This document shows, in pieces, positions 16,096 to 26,040 of a DNA stretch of 64,000 bases. Numbering within the stretch: the stretch's first letter is position 1; the number at the start of each line of letters is the position of its first letter. The stretch spans positions 1 to 64,000 of the forward strand of contig NZ_LBJC01000014.1 in NCBI RefSeq assembly GCF_004114535.1, given 5' to 3'. A program made the position numbers and the translations under genes. The notes beneath the pieces are model-generated. The model made no database searches. It was given only the letters and a program-made list of their open reading frames with translations, and was not told where the DNA came from. This stretch comes from Bradyrhizobium nanningense (lineage in GTDB: Bacteria; Pseudomonadota; Alphaproteobacteria; Rhizobiales; Xanthobacteraceae).

Positions 16096-16347
16096 CTACC
16101 GCTCGCCTGCCCATGCCGCATCTATGATTTCATTCATCTCCTCGATCGAGAGCGGAGGGCCCTTTCGCTTCGCGTGCAGGAGACCAAAAGTATCTGAAAT
16201 CTTGCCCTTCGGGGCCGCTCTCAATTCGATGCTTCCGTTGGGAAGTGTATTTGCGACAAGCCTATCGCCCGGCTGCACACCAAGGTGCTCCAGCAACTCG
16301 GCCGTCAGCGTGACTTGCCCCTCAGCGGCTACCTTGAACGTTCGCAT
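16096..16347 (-). CDS. AbrB/MazE-type swapped-hairpin DNA-binding protein, no toxin partner seen
   Basis: The 83-residue protein starts MRTFKVAAEGQVTLTAELL, an AbrB/SpoVT/MazE swapped-hairpin domain, with HLGVQPGDRLVANTLPNGSIEL following, and a C-terminal tail with SIEEMNEIIDAAW as seen in antitoxins. GAGAG precedes the ATG at 16347; frame upstream to 16407 lacks support. In complete pairs a PIN or MazF toxin gene follows within a few bases. Here the next gene downstream is the MBL hydrolase 95 bases away, so it is an orphan. Confidence 0.72.
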   Translation of the reverse strand: MRTFKVAAEGQVTLTAELLEHLGVQPGDRLVANTLPNGSIELRAAPKGKISDTFGLLHAKRKGPPLSIEEMNEIIDAAWAGER

Positions 16348-16403
16348 GTCTCTCAATGAGGCAGAATAAGTCGGCCTCAAAGGGACAAATGAGCACTGGC
16401 ACC

Positions 16404-17926
16404 TCACTCCCGTTTTGGGCTGAACTTCCAGGTGATGGCGACGAGGCTCGTCGTGATCAGAGCGCTGATCAAGCCTGCCAGAGGCAAAGCGAGCAGCAGC
16501 GCAGCACTCGCGGCCCAGCCGATCGAGGAGAAGGCTTCGGCAATGGTCGCCAGCCGCGACGAGGTCTGGCGGCGTCGGAATTGGCTGCGGCGGGCCTGCA
16601 CTCGGAACCAGAGCTGGATCGCAGTCGCGGAGGCCGCGCTGATGATGATTGCTCCGGCGCTGATCGCTGCCTGGTAAGGCGAGGCGAAAGCCAGTGCCGC
16701 GACCAGCGGGCAGAAGATGATGGCGATCGCGATCAGCACCACCTCGATCTTGGCGCGGATGACGCTGGAGGGCGTCAGCGGCGCCGTCGCGACCAAATCG
16801 GGAGCGTCTTCGCCCGAGATCGTCAGCCAGGCAAGTCCACCGGCAAGCTGTCCGGCCGCCATCACGATGACAGGCGTGATCAGCGTCAGCGCCGCGGCGC
16901 TATCGGCAAAATTGCGCCAGAGCAGCAGTGCCGGCGGCACCAGATAGAGCAACTGCATCAGGGTCTGCGAGATCAGCCAGGGATCGCGCCAGAGCAGCGA
17001 AAACTCCTTGTGCCGCAGCGCTTGTTGCCGCGAGCCGGCGCGGAACGGGCGCTCCTTCGCGCGCCTGCCGCCGGACGCACCGTAGGCTGCGGCATCGATC
17101 GCCGTGTCGGCAAAGCGGTGAGAGAAGATCGCCATGACGCTTCCGAGCAGCATCAGAGCGAGCGCCAGGAGCAGCAGCAACGCCTCGTTGTCGCCCATTA
17201 CCGCCTGCGCCGGCCACCACCAGATGCTGTCGACATCGGGCGCGTAGGCCGCCATGGTGCCTGAGGTCAAAATGGTGAAGCGTGACAGGGTGCCGTAGGA
17301 CATGATCGCGGCGACCTGGAGCGCGATGACGAAGCCGGCGCCGATGATCGCGGCGAGGATCTGGGCAATCAGGCGCGTCCGCGCCGGGCCGATCAGACGA
17401 AACAGCAGGATGGTGACGGCGATCGCGATCGCCGCGGCCGACAGGCCCATGGCGACGACGACCCCGAATGAAGCGAGCCAGCGCGCGCCGCCGCCGATCA
17501 CGAGCACGTCGATGAAGGGCGTCGAGAACAGCAGCGCCATCACGGTGACGGTCAGCGCGATCGCGGCGATGCGGACCGAGAACAGATTGGCCAGCCGCGC
17601 CGGCGAGGACATGATCAGGTCGAGATCTGCGCGAGCGTAGAACACCCGCGTCACCGATTCGATTGCCTGCGACAGCATCAAGGTCCAGGCGAGAAAAATC
17701 GTCGCCGTGATCACGATCAGCGAGGATTTGTCGAGCGGCAGTTGCAGATTGGCGAAACGGCCGATCACCGCCCAGGCCGGCAGGTGCAGCAGCGCGGCGA
17801 AGCAGACGAGGCCGATGATGGCGGCGCGCGTCCGCTTGCGCCGCCCGCCGGTCATCATGGCGAACCATTCGCGCCAGGCGAGCCGGAGCTCGTGGCGGGC
17901 AAACCAGGAGAGCGCGGTCGCCGAGC

Positions 17927-17930
<4 letters not shown>
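16404..17930 (-). CDS. ABC exporter permease subunit, large polytopic membrane protein
   Basis: The 508-residue product has about twelve hydrophobic segments and no ATPase domain. It starts with ATG at 17930, overlapping the stop of the ATP-binding gene as ATGA, so the two are translationally coupled. The frame is open further upstream to 18431 but inside the ATPase gene. The protein resembles ABC-2-like permeases of two-component exporters. Cytoplasmic loops include a basic stretch GGRRAKERPFRAGSRQQ. Cargo unknown. Confidence 0.75.
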
Positions 17931-18676
<746 letters not shown>

Positions 18677-18938
18677 GACGGTCACACCATCCGGTTTTGC
18701 ATCGCCCCGCGACCATGACCCGAAGATGTTTCGGCGCGGTGAATCGCGTGGCGGCAAATTCCGTCATCCGGATTGGACTAATGGCAAGTCACCGTTTGTT
18801 GACAGCGCTGAGCGGTTCAGGCTGAATTGGTTCCGGACAAATGGCGCTGACGCGGCGAAACTACTGCGTAGCGACTGGACACAAGATGCGGCAAGGCGGC
18901 CAAAAGAGCCGCCGGTTGCATCGGGAGGAAGCGCGGCG
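18677..18938. promoter_or_regulatory. Divergent promoter region between exporter and liv operons
   Basis: TTGACA at 18799-18804 is followed 17 bases later by CTGAAT at 18822-18827, a possible but weak sigma-70-type promoter for the rightward operon. A ribosome site GGGAGG at 18923-18928 serves the ATG at 18939. The leftward exporter promoter must also lie here. Confidence 0.35.
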
Positions 18939-19814
18939 ATGCTGGATTTCGTTCAGCAGCTGGTCAGCGGTGTTGCGCTCGGCTGCGTCTACGGCCTGAT
19001 CGCGCTCGGCTTCGTGCTCGTCTACAAGGCCACCGAGGTCGTCAATTTCGCCCAGGGCGATCTGATGATGCTGGGCGGCTTCTTCGCCTTCACCTTCATC
19101 GGCATGATGGGTCTGAACTACTGGGTCGGCTTTGCCGGTGCGGTGGCCGCGATGGCGCTGTTCGGCATGCTGGCGGAGCGCGTGGTGGTGCGGCCGATCC
19201 TCGGCTATCCGCAATTCTCCATCATCATGGCGACCATCGGCCTCGGCTATTTCCTGCGCTCGATCGCCGGCATGATCTGGGGCACCGACGATCTGAAGAT
19301 CGAGACGCCGTTCAGCCAGGGCGTGCTGCGGATCGGCTCGCTGGTGCTCGCCTACGACAAGCTGTCGGTGATCGCCGCGACGATGATCCTGTGCACGCTG
19401 CTGTGGCTGTTCTTCAACAAGACCACGCTCGGCACAGCGATGCGCGCCAGCTCCGAGAACATGCTCGCGGCCTACTATATGGGCATTCCGGTCAAGCGCG
19501 TGGTGTCGATCGTCTGGGCGATCAGCGCGGCGGTCGCGACCTGCGCCGGCGTGCTGCTGGCGCCGATCACCTTCATCCATTCCAATGTCGGCCTCGTGCT
19601 CGGCCTGAAGGCGTTTCCGGCCGCGGTGCTCGGCGGCTTCGGCTCGATCCCGGGTGCGGTGGTCGGCGGCGTCCTGATCGGCGTGATCGAGAGCATGGCC
19701 GGCTTCTACCTGCCCGAGGGCTGGAAGGATGTCGCGCCCTATCTCGTGCTGCTTGCCGTGCTGCTCTTGAAGCCCGAAGGTCTGTTTGGCCACCACGTCC
19801 GCAAGAAGGTCTGA
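18939..19814 (+). CDS. livH: Branched-chain amino acid-type ABC transporter permease (LivH family)
   Basis: The 291-residue product is a polytopic permease of the HAAT family, with FVQQLVSGVALGCVYGLIAL at the N-terminus, NFAQGDLMMLGGFF, and the FPAAVLGGFGSIPGAVVGG block (EAA-loop region). The frame is open upstream to 18591, but the ATG at 18939 has GGGAGG at good spacing and starts the homology. First gene of the importer operon; the permease partner follows five bases after the stop. The family transports branched-chain amino acids but in this group also many aromatic or short acids. Confidence 0.9.
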   Translation: MLDFVQQLVSGVALGCVYGLIALGFVLVYKATEVVNFAQGDLMMLGGFFAFTFIGMMGLNYWVGFAGAVAAMALFGMLAERVVVRPILGYPQFSIIMATIGLGYFLRSIAGMIWGTDDLKIETPFSQGVLRIGSLVLAYDKLSVIAATMILCTLLWLFFNKTTLGTAMRASSENMLAAYYMGIPVKRVVSIVWAISAAVATCAGVLLAPITFIHSNVGLVLGLKAFPAAVLGGFGSIPGAVVGGVLIGVIESMAGFYLPEGWKDVAPYLVLLAVLLLKPEGLFGHHVRKKV

Positions 19815-19819
19815 ACGCC

Positions 19820-20971
19820 ATGCGCTTTCTGTTCAAGACCGACTATGAGGACGACATCAAGCTGTTCCCGCATTCGGGCTATTGGGTCTCGTACGGCATC
19901 CTGCTCGCGCTGCTGCTGATCGCGCCCTATGTGCTCTCCAGCTATCTGATGAGCCAGCTGGTCTTCGTCTGCATCTATGCGACCGTCGGCGTGGCGCTCC
20001 TGATCCTCACCGGCTTCACCGGCCAGGCCTCGCTCGGGCATGCCGCGTTCCTCGCCATCGGCGCCTACACCGCCGCCTACTTGCAGAAATACAACGTGCC
20101 GTTCCCCGTCTACTTCTTCGCCGCCGGCGCCTTGACCGGCATCATCGGCGCAATGGTCGGCTTTCCCGCGCTGCGCCTGACCGGCATCTACCTCGTCATC
20201 GCCACCATCTCCTTTGCCCTGATCGTCGAGGAGATACTGGCGCGCTGGGAGAGCGTCACCAACGGCAACGAGGGCATGCGGGTCAAGACGCTGTCGCTGC
20301 TCGGCGTCACGGTGCCGCGCGACAGTCCGACTTTCTATTATCTGTGCCTTGCCGTGCTGGTGCTGACCATCGTCGGCACACTCAATCTGCTGCGTTCGCC
20401 GACCGGCCGCGCCTTCGTCGCGATCCGCGACAGTGAAACGGCGGCGCGCAGCATGGGCGTCAATGTCGCGCTCTACAAGGTGAAGTCCTTTGCGATCTCG
20501 GCGGCGATCACCGGCTTTGCCGGCGTGCTGTTCGCCCACAAGCTCTCCTTCATCTCGCCGGAGATGTTCACGCTGCAGCTCTCGATCGAGTTCATCATCG
20601 TGATCCTGATCGGCGGCGCCTTCAGCCTGCACGGCGCGGTGCTGGGCGCGATCTTCATCGTGATGATTGATCCGTTCCTGACCTATCTGAAAGACGACGT
20701 GCCCGGCATGATCGCCGGGATCGCGGCGGCATTCGGCGCCGGCAAGGCGACCGCGGGGAGCATCCAGTCGAACGTTGCGGCCTTCGCCTCGCTCAACGGC
20801 CTGAAGGGCGCGATCTACGGCATCATCATCGTGCTGTTCGTACTGTTCGAGCCGCTCGGGCTCTACGGCCGTTGGCTGAAGATCAAGCTCTTCTTCCAGC
20901 TGTTTCCGCTCTACAAGCGCGCCACCTTCAAGCGGCAGAAGATCTACGTGAAGTCGGAGCGGAACCGATGA
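19820..20971 (+). CDS. livM: Branched-chain amino acid-type ABC transporter permease (LivM family)
   Basis: The 383-residue product is the second permease, with LTGFTGQASLGHAAFLAIGAY (middle segment), SPTGRAFVAIRDSETAARSMG and IGGAFSLHGAVLGA. It is longer than usual, with an insertion of about 40 residues before the last TM (AAFGAGKATAGSIQSNVAAF region) and a basic C-terminal tail. The insertion is also seen in related importers adjacent to acyl-CoA ligases, but I cannot verify that here. The stop overlaps the ATG of livG as ATGA. Confidence 0.9.
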   Translation: MRFLFKTDYEDDIKLFPHSGYWVSYGILLALLLIAPYVLSSYLMSQLVFVCIYATVGVALLILTGFTGQASLGHAAFLAIGAYTAAYLQKYNVPFPVYFFAAGALTGIIGAMVGFPALRLTGIYLVIATISFALIVEEILARWESVTNGNEGMRVKTLSLLGVTVPRDSPTFYYLCLAVLVLTIVGTLNLLRSPTGRAFVAIRDSETAARSMGVNVALYKVKSFAISAAITGFAGVLFAHKLSFISPEMFTLQLSIEFIIVILIGGAFSLHGAVLGAIFIVMIDPFLTYLKDDVPGMIAGIAAAFGAGKATAGSIQSNVAAFASLNGLKGAIYGIIIVLFVLFEPLGLYGRWLKIKLFFQLFPLYKRATFKRQKIYVKSERNR

Positions 20972-21726
20972 GCTATTTCCGCGCCGAGAACCTGTCGCTG
21001 CATTTCGGGGGCCTCAAGGCCGTCGATGCGGTGTCCTTCGCGGTCGAGAAGGGCGAGATCCTGTCGATCATCGGCCCCAACGGTGCGGGCAAGAGCTCGA
21101 TCTTCAATTTGATCTCGCGGATCTACCGGCCGACCTCGGGCCGCATCTTCTTCGAGGACCAGGACATCACGGAAGAGCCGCCCTACGACATCGCCAAGCT
21201 CGGCATCGCCCGCACCTTCCAGAATATCGAGCTGTTCGAGAATGCGACCGTACTCTCCAACTTGCTGGTCGGCCGCCATCGGCATTCGACCACGCAGCTC
21301 TGGCAGGAACTGCTATTCCTGCCGAGCGTGCGGGCCAACGAGAAGATGCACCGCCGCAGGGTCGAGCAGGTCATCGAATTCCTCGATCTCGAACCCTACC
21401 GCGACAAGCTGATTTCCGGCCTGCCCTACGGCGTGCGCAAGGTGATCGAGCTGGCGCGCGCCCTGTGCTCGGAGCCGAAGCTGATCCTGCTCGACGAGCC
21501 GTCATCAGGCCTCAATGTCGAGGAGACCGACGACATGTCGTTCTGGATCCGCGACATGAAGAGCGAGCTCGGCATCACCGTGCTGATGGTCGAGCACGAC
21601 ATGTCGCTGGTCAATCGCGTCTCCGACCGGGTCATCGCGCTGAACTACGGAAGGGTGCTGGCGATGGGCTCGCCGACTGAAGTTCAGCAGCACCCCGACG
21701 TCGTCGCCGCGTATCTGGGAGCCTGA
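20968..21726 (+). CDS. livG: Branched-chain amino acid-type ABC transporter ATPase (LivG family)
   Basis: The 252-residue ATPase has Walker A GPNGAGKSS, the LivG-typical ARTFQNIELF Q-loop, LPYGVRKVIELARAL as signature region (LSGGQ replaced by PYG as is normal in LivG), and Walker B LILLDEPSSGLN. It starts at 20968, overlapping the livM stop. Operates with LivF in the cytoplasm on the LivHM pair. Confidence 0.93.
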   Translation: MSYFRAENLSLHFGGLKAVDAVSFAVEKGEILSIIGPNGAGKSSIFNLISRIYRPTSGRIFFEDQDITEEPPYDIAKLGIARTFQNIELFENATVLSNLLVGRHRHSTTQLWQELLFLPSVRANEKMHRRRVEQVIEFLDLEPYRDKLISGLPYGVRKVIELARALCSEPKLILLDEPSSGLNVEETDDMSFWIRDMKSELGITVLMVEHDMSLVNRVSDRVIALNYGRVLAMGSPTEVQQHPDVVAAYLGA

Positions 21727-21729
21727 CGC

Positions 21730-22518
21730 ATGGATGCCGCGGTGACACCCGATATCATCCTGAAACTCTCCAACATCGAGAGCTATTACGGGCCGATCAT
21801 GGCGATCCGCGGCATCTCGCTGGAAGTGCCGCGCGGGCGCATCGTCACGCTGCTGGGGGCAAATGGCGCCGGCAAGACCACGGTGCTGAAGACCATCTCC
21901 GGCATTCTCGACCCGCAGAAGGGCTCGATCGAATTCCTGGGCAGGCCGATCCAGCGCATGGAGGCCGACCGGATCGTGCGGCTCGGCCTCAGCCATGTGC
22001 CGGAGGGGCGCGAGGTGTTCCCGTTCCTGTCGGTGCGCGAGAACCTGATGATGGGCGCCTATCCGCGCAAGGACCGCGACGGCGTCGCGGAGGATCTGGA
22101 GCGGGTCTACGGCTATTTCCCGCGTCTGAGGGAGCGCATCAACCAGCCGGCCGGCCAGCTCTCCGGCGGCGAGCAGCAGATGCTTGCGATCGGACGCGCC
22201 CTGATGAACCGGCCGACGCTGCTGCTGCTCGACGAGCCCTCGCTCGGCCTGTCGCCGCTGCTGGTGAGGGAGATCTTCACCATCATCCGCCGCGTCAACG
22301 AGGAGCAGGGCATGTCGATCCTGCTGGTCGAGCAGAACGCCAAGGTGGCGCTGGAGACGGCGCATTATGGCTATGTGCTGGAGATCGGCCGGATCGTGAT
22401 GAACGACAGCTGCGACCGCTTGATGCATTCCCAGGACATCCAGGAGTTCTACCTTGGCGCCAAGGAAGCGGGCGCGCGCGGCGAGCGGCGCTGGAAAAAG
22501 AAGAAGACGTGGCGGTGA
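21730..22518 (+). CDS. livF: Branched-chain amino acid-type ABC transporter ATPase (LivF family)
   Basis: The 262-residue ATPase has Walker A GANGAGKTT, the Q-loop LSHVPEGREVFPFLSV typical of LivF, signature LSGGEQQMLAIGRAL and Walker B LLLLDEPSLGLSP. A strongly basic tail ERRWKKKKTWR follows. Three bases separate it from livG. Confidence 0.93.
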   Translation: MDAAVTPDIILKLSNIESYYGPIMAIRGISLEVPRGRIVTLLGANGAGKTTVLKTISGILDPQKGSIEFLGRPIQRMEADRIVRLGLSHVPEGREVFPFLSVRENLMMGAYPRKDRDGVAEDLERVYGYFPRLRERINQPAGQLSGGEQQMLAIGRALMNRPTLLLLDEPSLGLSPLLVREIFTIIRRVNEEQGMSILLVEQNAKVALETAHYGYVLEIGRIVMNDSCDRLMHSQDIQEFYLGAKEAGARGERRWKKKKTWR

Positions 22519-22612
22519 GGAAGAGCTGGCAGTAAGATGGATTGCCCATCCGCAAGCAAAGACCGCCGGCAAGGCAGGCAGCGGAGGGGAGAGCGACAAG
22601 GAGGAGACGCGC

Positions 22613-24451
22613 ATGGCCCGACCGGCGATGCTGACGGTCGCTGATACGATCGCAAGGAGCTTTCTGCGCGCTGCGGAGACGCGGGGCGATCGGCCGGCTA
22701 TCCGCGAGAAGAAATTCGGGATCTGGCAGCCGACCAGCTGGCGCGAATGGCTCGCGACATCGAAAGAGATCGCCTACGCGCTTCATGCGACCGGCTTCAT
22801 GCCCGGCGACGTCGCCTCCATCATTGCCAACGCCATCCCGGAATGGGTCCATGCCGACATGGGCATCTTGTGCGCCGGCGGCGTCTCGTCGGGCATCTAC
22901 CCGACCGACGCATCGTCCCAGGTCGAATATCTCGTCAACGATTCCAGAACCAAGGTGATTTTCGCCGAGGACGAGGAGCAGCTCGACAAGATCCTCGCCT
23001 GCCGTGCGCGTTGTGCGAGCCTGCAGAAGATCATCGTGTTCGACATGGAAGGGCTCAGCGGCTTCTCCGACGACATGGTGATGTCACTCGACGAGTTTCG
23101 CGCGCTCGGCCGCAATCACATGGTCGGCCGCGAGGCGCTGTGGCAGGAGATGATCGACAGCCGCAGCGCCGGCGATCTCGCGATCCTGGTCTATACGTCC
23201 GGCACGACCGGCCCGCCCAAGGGCGCGATGCATGCCAACCGCAGCGTCACGCACCAGATGCGCCACGCCAATGATTTCATCCCGGCGCGAGAGGACGAGG
23301 ACAGGCTGATCTTCCTGCCGCTCTGCCACGTCGCCGAGCGCATCGGCGGTTACTACATCTCGGTCGCGCTCGGCTCGGTGATGAATTTCGCCGAGAGCCC
23401 CGAGACCGTGCCGGACAATCTGCGCGAGGTGCAGCCGACCGTCTTCCTCGCGGTGCCGCGCATCTGGGAAAAGTTCTATTCCGCCATCACCATTGCACTG
23501 AAGGATGCGACCCCGCTGCAGCAATGGGTCTATCGCCGCGCCATCGGCATCGGCTACCGCATGGTCGACTACAGGCTCGAGGGCAAGGCGCCGCCGTTGT
23601 CGCTGCGTATCGCCAATCGTCTCGCCTACCGGGCCGCGTTCCGCAACATCCGCCGCATGATCGGGCTCGACCGCTGCCGCATCGCCTTCACCGGCGCGGC
23701 GCCGATCGCGCCGGAGCTGATCCGCTGGTATCTCGCGCTCGGTATCGACATGCACGAAGTCTACGGGCAGACCGAGAATTGCGGCGTCGCCACCATGATG
23801 CCGGCGACGCACATCAAGCTCGGCTCGGTCGGCACCGCCGTGCCCTGGGGCGAGGTCGCGCTGTCGCCGGAGGGCGAGATCCTGATCAAGGGCGACTTCC
23901 TGTTCATGGGCTATTTGAACCAGCCAGAGAAGACCGCCGAGACCATCGATTCCCGCGGCTGGCTGCACACCGGCGACGTCGGCACCATCGACAATGAGGG
24001 CTTCGTCCGGATCACCGACCGGATGAAGGACATCATCATCACCTCCGGCGGCAAGAACATCACGCCGTCTGAGATCGAGAACCAGCTCAAATTCTCGCCC
24101 TACATTTCCGACGCCGTCGTGATCGGCGACAAGCGGCCGTATCTCACCTGCCTCGTGATGATCGACCAGGAGAATGTCGAGAAGTTCGCCCAGGACCACG
24201 ACATTCCGTTCACCAATTATGCCAGCCTTTGCCGGGCCGTGGAGATCCAGGACCTGATCTGGCGGGAGATCGAGCAGGTCAACGGCAATTTTGCCCGCGT
24301 CGAGACCATCAAGAAGTTCTACCTGATCGAGCGCCAGCTCACGCCGGAGGACGAAGAACTGACGCCAACCATGAAGCTGAAACGCGGCTTCGTGAACAAG
24401 CGCTACGCCGCCGAGATCGAAGCGATGTATCGCCAGCGCGCCGTGGCGTGA
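22613..24451 (+). CDS. Long-chain-type acyl-CoA ligase within the liv operon
   Basis: The 612-residue product belongs to the FadD15/long-chain acyl-CoA synthetase branch of the ANL superfamily: YTSGTTGPPKG (about 195-205), YGQTENCGV (about 380), GWLHTGDVG, the ITSGGKNI(T)PSEIE hinge and the C-terminal TMKLKRGFV lysine segment. The ATG at 22613 has an AAGGAGG site at 22598-22604. It lies between livF and the substrate-binding protein gene, an arrangement that suggests the imported compound is a carboxylic acid that is made into a CoA thioester on entry. That is inference from context. Confidence 0.9.
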   Translation: MARPAMLTVADTIARSFLRAAETRGDRPAIREKKFGIWQPTSWREWLATSKEIAYALHATGFMPGDVASIIANAIPEWVHADMGILCAGGVSSGIYPTDASSQVEYLVNDSRTKVIFAEDEEQLDKILACRARCASLQKIIVFDMEGLSGFSDDMVMSLDEFRALGRNHMVGREALWQEMIDSRSAGDLAILVYTSGTTGPPKGAMHANRSVTHQMRHANDFIPAREDEDRLIFLPLCHVAERIGGYYISVALGSVMNFAESPETVPDNLREVQPTVFLAVPRIWEKFYSAITIALKDATPLQQWVYRRAIGIGYRMVDYRLEGKAPPLSLRIANRLAYRAAFRNIRRMIGLDRCRIAFTGAAPIAPELIRWYLALGIDMHEVYGQTENCGVATMMPATHIKLGSVGTAVPWGEVALSPEGEILIKGDFLFMGYLNQPEKTAETIDSRGWLHTGDVGTIDNEGFVRITDRMKDIIITSGGKNITPSEIENQLKFSPYISDAVVIGDKRPYLTCLVMIDQENVEKFAQDHDIPFTNYASLCRAVEIQDLIWREIEQVNGNFARVETIKKFYLIERQLTPEDEELTPTMKLKRGFVNKRYAAEIEAMYRQRAVA

Positions 24452-24452
24452 C

Positions 24453-24506
24453 GCATGCGCATGGCCCGGAAAAGTGGGAACCGGTTTTCCGAGAAGGGGC
24501 ATGCGC
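24453..24506. repeat. Intergenic palindrome (GCATGCGC...GGCATGCGC)
   Basis: Contains GGAAAAGTGGGAACCGGTTTTCC with GCATGCGC at both ends, a known type of intergenic repeat in rhizobiales. It lies between the ligase and binding protein genes and could fold into a hairpin in the operon transcript. Confidence 0.6.
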
Positions 24507-24592
24507 AAAGAAGAGAAGTTGCATTTGAGAAAGCGAAGGAGCGACGGCCCCCGCCCTCCGCGTAACACGGGCCTTTAGGAGAGGAGACGTCA

Positions 24593-25792
24593 ATGTCGAA
24601 ATCGTTCAGCGCGTTCGGCCTTGCTGTGAGTGCCGTGGTGCTCACCTGTCTGCCGGCCGCGGCGCAGACTAAGGTCACCAACGAGGGCATCTCGGCAAGC
24701 GAGATCGTCGTCGGCACCCACCAGGATCTGTCGGGTCCGATCAAGGGGTGGGGCGTCCCGGTCGCAAACGGCATGAAGATGGCGACCGAGGAGATCAATG
24801 CGTCCGGCGGCGTCAACGGCCGCAAGATTCGTCTGGTTATCGAGGACAGCGGCTATGATCCGAAAAAGGCCGTGCTGGCGTCGCAAAAGCTGATCGAACG
24901 CGACAAGATCTTCGCGATGGTGGGCCCGATGGGATCGCCGACAGTGCTCGCCGCGCAGGACATCCTGTTCGACGCCGGCGTGCTGCAGCTCTTCCCGCTG
25001 ACGGCGGCCGAGTTCACCTTCAAGTTCGATCCGGCCAAGCCGCAGGAGCGATTGAAGTTCAACAATTTGCTGCCATACGTCGAGAGCACGCGTGCCGCGC
25101 TGAAATACATGATGGAGTGGAAGGGCTTCAAGAAGCCCTGCATCATGCATCAGGATGACGAGTACGGTAAGAACGTGCTCGACGGCTTCAATCAGCAGCT
25201 CACCGCCATGAAGGCGCAGCCGGCTTCCATCACGAGCTACAAGCGCGGCGCCTCCGATTTCAGCGCGCAGATCGCCAAGATGAAGTCCGATGGCTGCGAC
25301 CTCGTCGTGCTCGGCACCGTGCTCCGCGAAACCATAGGAGCAATGACCGAAGCCAAGAAGCTCGGCTGGGACGTCACCTTCCTCGGTGCCACCCCCACCA
25401 ATGTGATGGAGGTTCCGGCGCTGGGCAAGGATGCCGTCGAGGGGCTCTATGCCGCCAGCGGTTTCGAGATTCCCTATGAGGACACCGCCAAGGGCAAGGT
25501 GAAGGATTGGCTCGTCAACTATAAGAAGATGTTCAACTCAGACGCCAACACGCAGGCGATCATCGGCTACAACGCGATGATGACGTTTGCGTTCTACGCG
25601 AACAAGGCGGGCAAGGATCTCACGGGTCAGAAGATGCTTGATGCGCTGGAGTCGGGCGAGAAATTCCTCGACATCTTCAACTCGCCGCCGACCAAGTTCT
25701 CCAAGACCGACCACCTCGCCAACACCATCACCCAGGTGCAGCAGGTCAAGGGCGGCCGCTGGGTGCTGGTGAAGGACAATCTGATGTTCTGA
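24593..25792 (+). CDS. livK: Periplasmic substrate-binding protein of the branched-chain amino acid-type ABC importer
   Basis: The 399-residue protein has a Sec signal (LAVSAVVLTCLPAAAQ) and then the Peripla_BP_6 start EIVVGTHQDLSGPIKGWG, SYDPKKAV-like GYDPKKAVLASQKLI, and TSYKRGASDFSAQIAKMK. It is the cognate binding protein of the liv genes upstream. A GGAGAGGAG ribosome site precedes the ATG at 24593. Ligand not predictable from sequence; the operon's acyl-CoA ligase points to an organic acid. Confidence 0.9.
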   Translation: MSKSFSAFGLAVSAVVLTCLPAAAQTKVTNEGISASEIVVGTHQDLSGPIKGWGVPVANGMKMATEEINASGGVNGRKIRLVIEDSGYDPKKAVLASQKLIERDKIFAMVGPMGSPTVLAAQDILFDAGVLQLFPLTAAEFTFKFDPAKPQERLKFNNLLPYVESTRAALKYMMEWKGFKKPCIMHQDDEYGKNVLDGFNQQLTAMKAQPASITSYKRGASDFSAQIAKMKSDGCDLVVLGTVLRETIGAMTEAKKLGWDVTFLGATPTNVMEVPALGKDAVEGLYAASGFEIPYEDTAKGKVKDWLVNYKKMFNSDANTQAIIGYNAMMTFAFYANKAGKDLTGQKMLDALESGEKFLDIFNSPPTKFSKTDHLANTITQVQQVKGGRWVLVKDNLMF

Positions 25793-25815
25793 TGCTGTTG
25801 CGGCATTGACGGTGC

Positions 25816-25950
25816 ACCCTCTCCCCTCGTGGTAGAGGGTGGCTTCGCGAAAGCGAAGCCGGGTGAGGGGTTCTCTCCCCACAAACGATCTTGCGAGTGG
25901 AAAGAACCTCATCTGGCGCTTCGCGCCACCTTCTCCCGCAAGGGGAGAAG
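25816..25950. repeat. Intergenic repeat, CTCTCCC family F copy 1
   Basis: ACCCTCTCCCC...GTAGAGGGT arms, then GGTGGCTTCGCGAAAGCGAAGCC, then CTTCTCCCGCAAGGGGAGAAGG hairpin. A related element with the same CTCTCCCGCAAGCGGGAGAGG end lies at 42284-42403. It sits after the binding protein gene, where its hairpins could act in termination. Confidence 0.6.
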
Positions 25951-26040
25951 GAAGAAAGAGCCAGGCGCGGCGAGAAAGGCCTACGATCCCCCGCCCGCTG
26001 TTCCCGAATTCACCGGCGTCAGCTCGTCCTCCCGGCAACG

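Noticed and set aside
16348..16407. Longer start for the AbrB-type protein
   Set aside because: Extra residues have no homology; ATG 16347 begins the swapped-hairpin domain.
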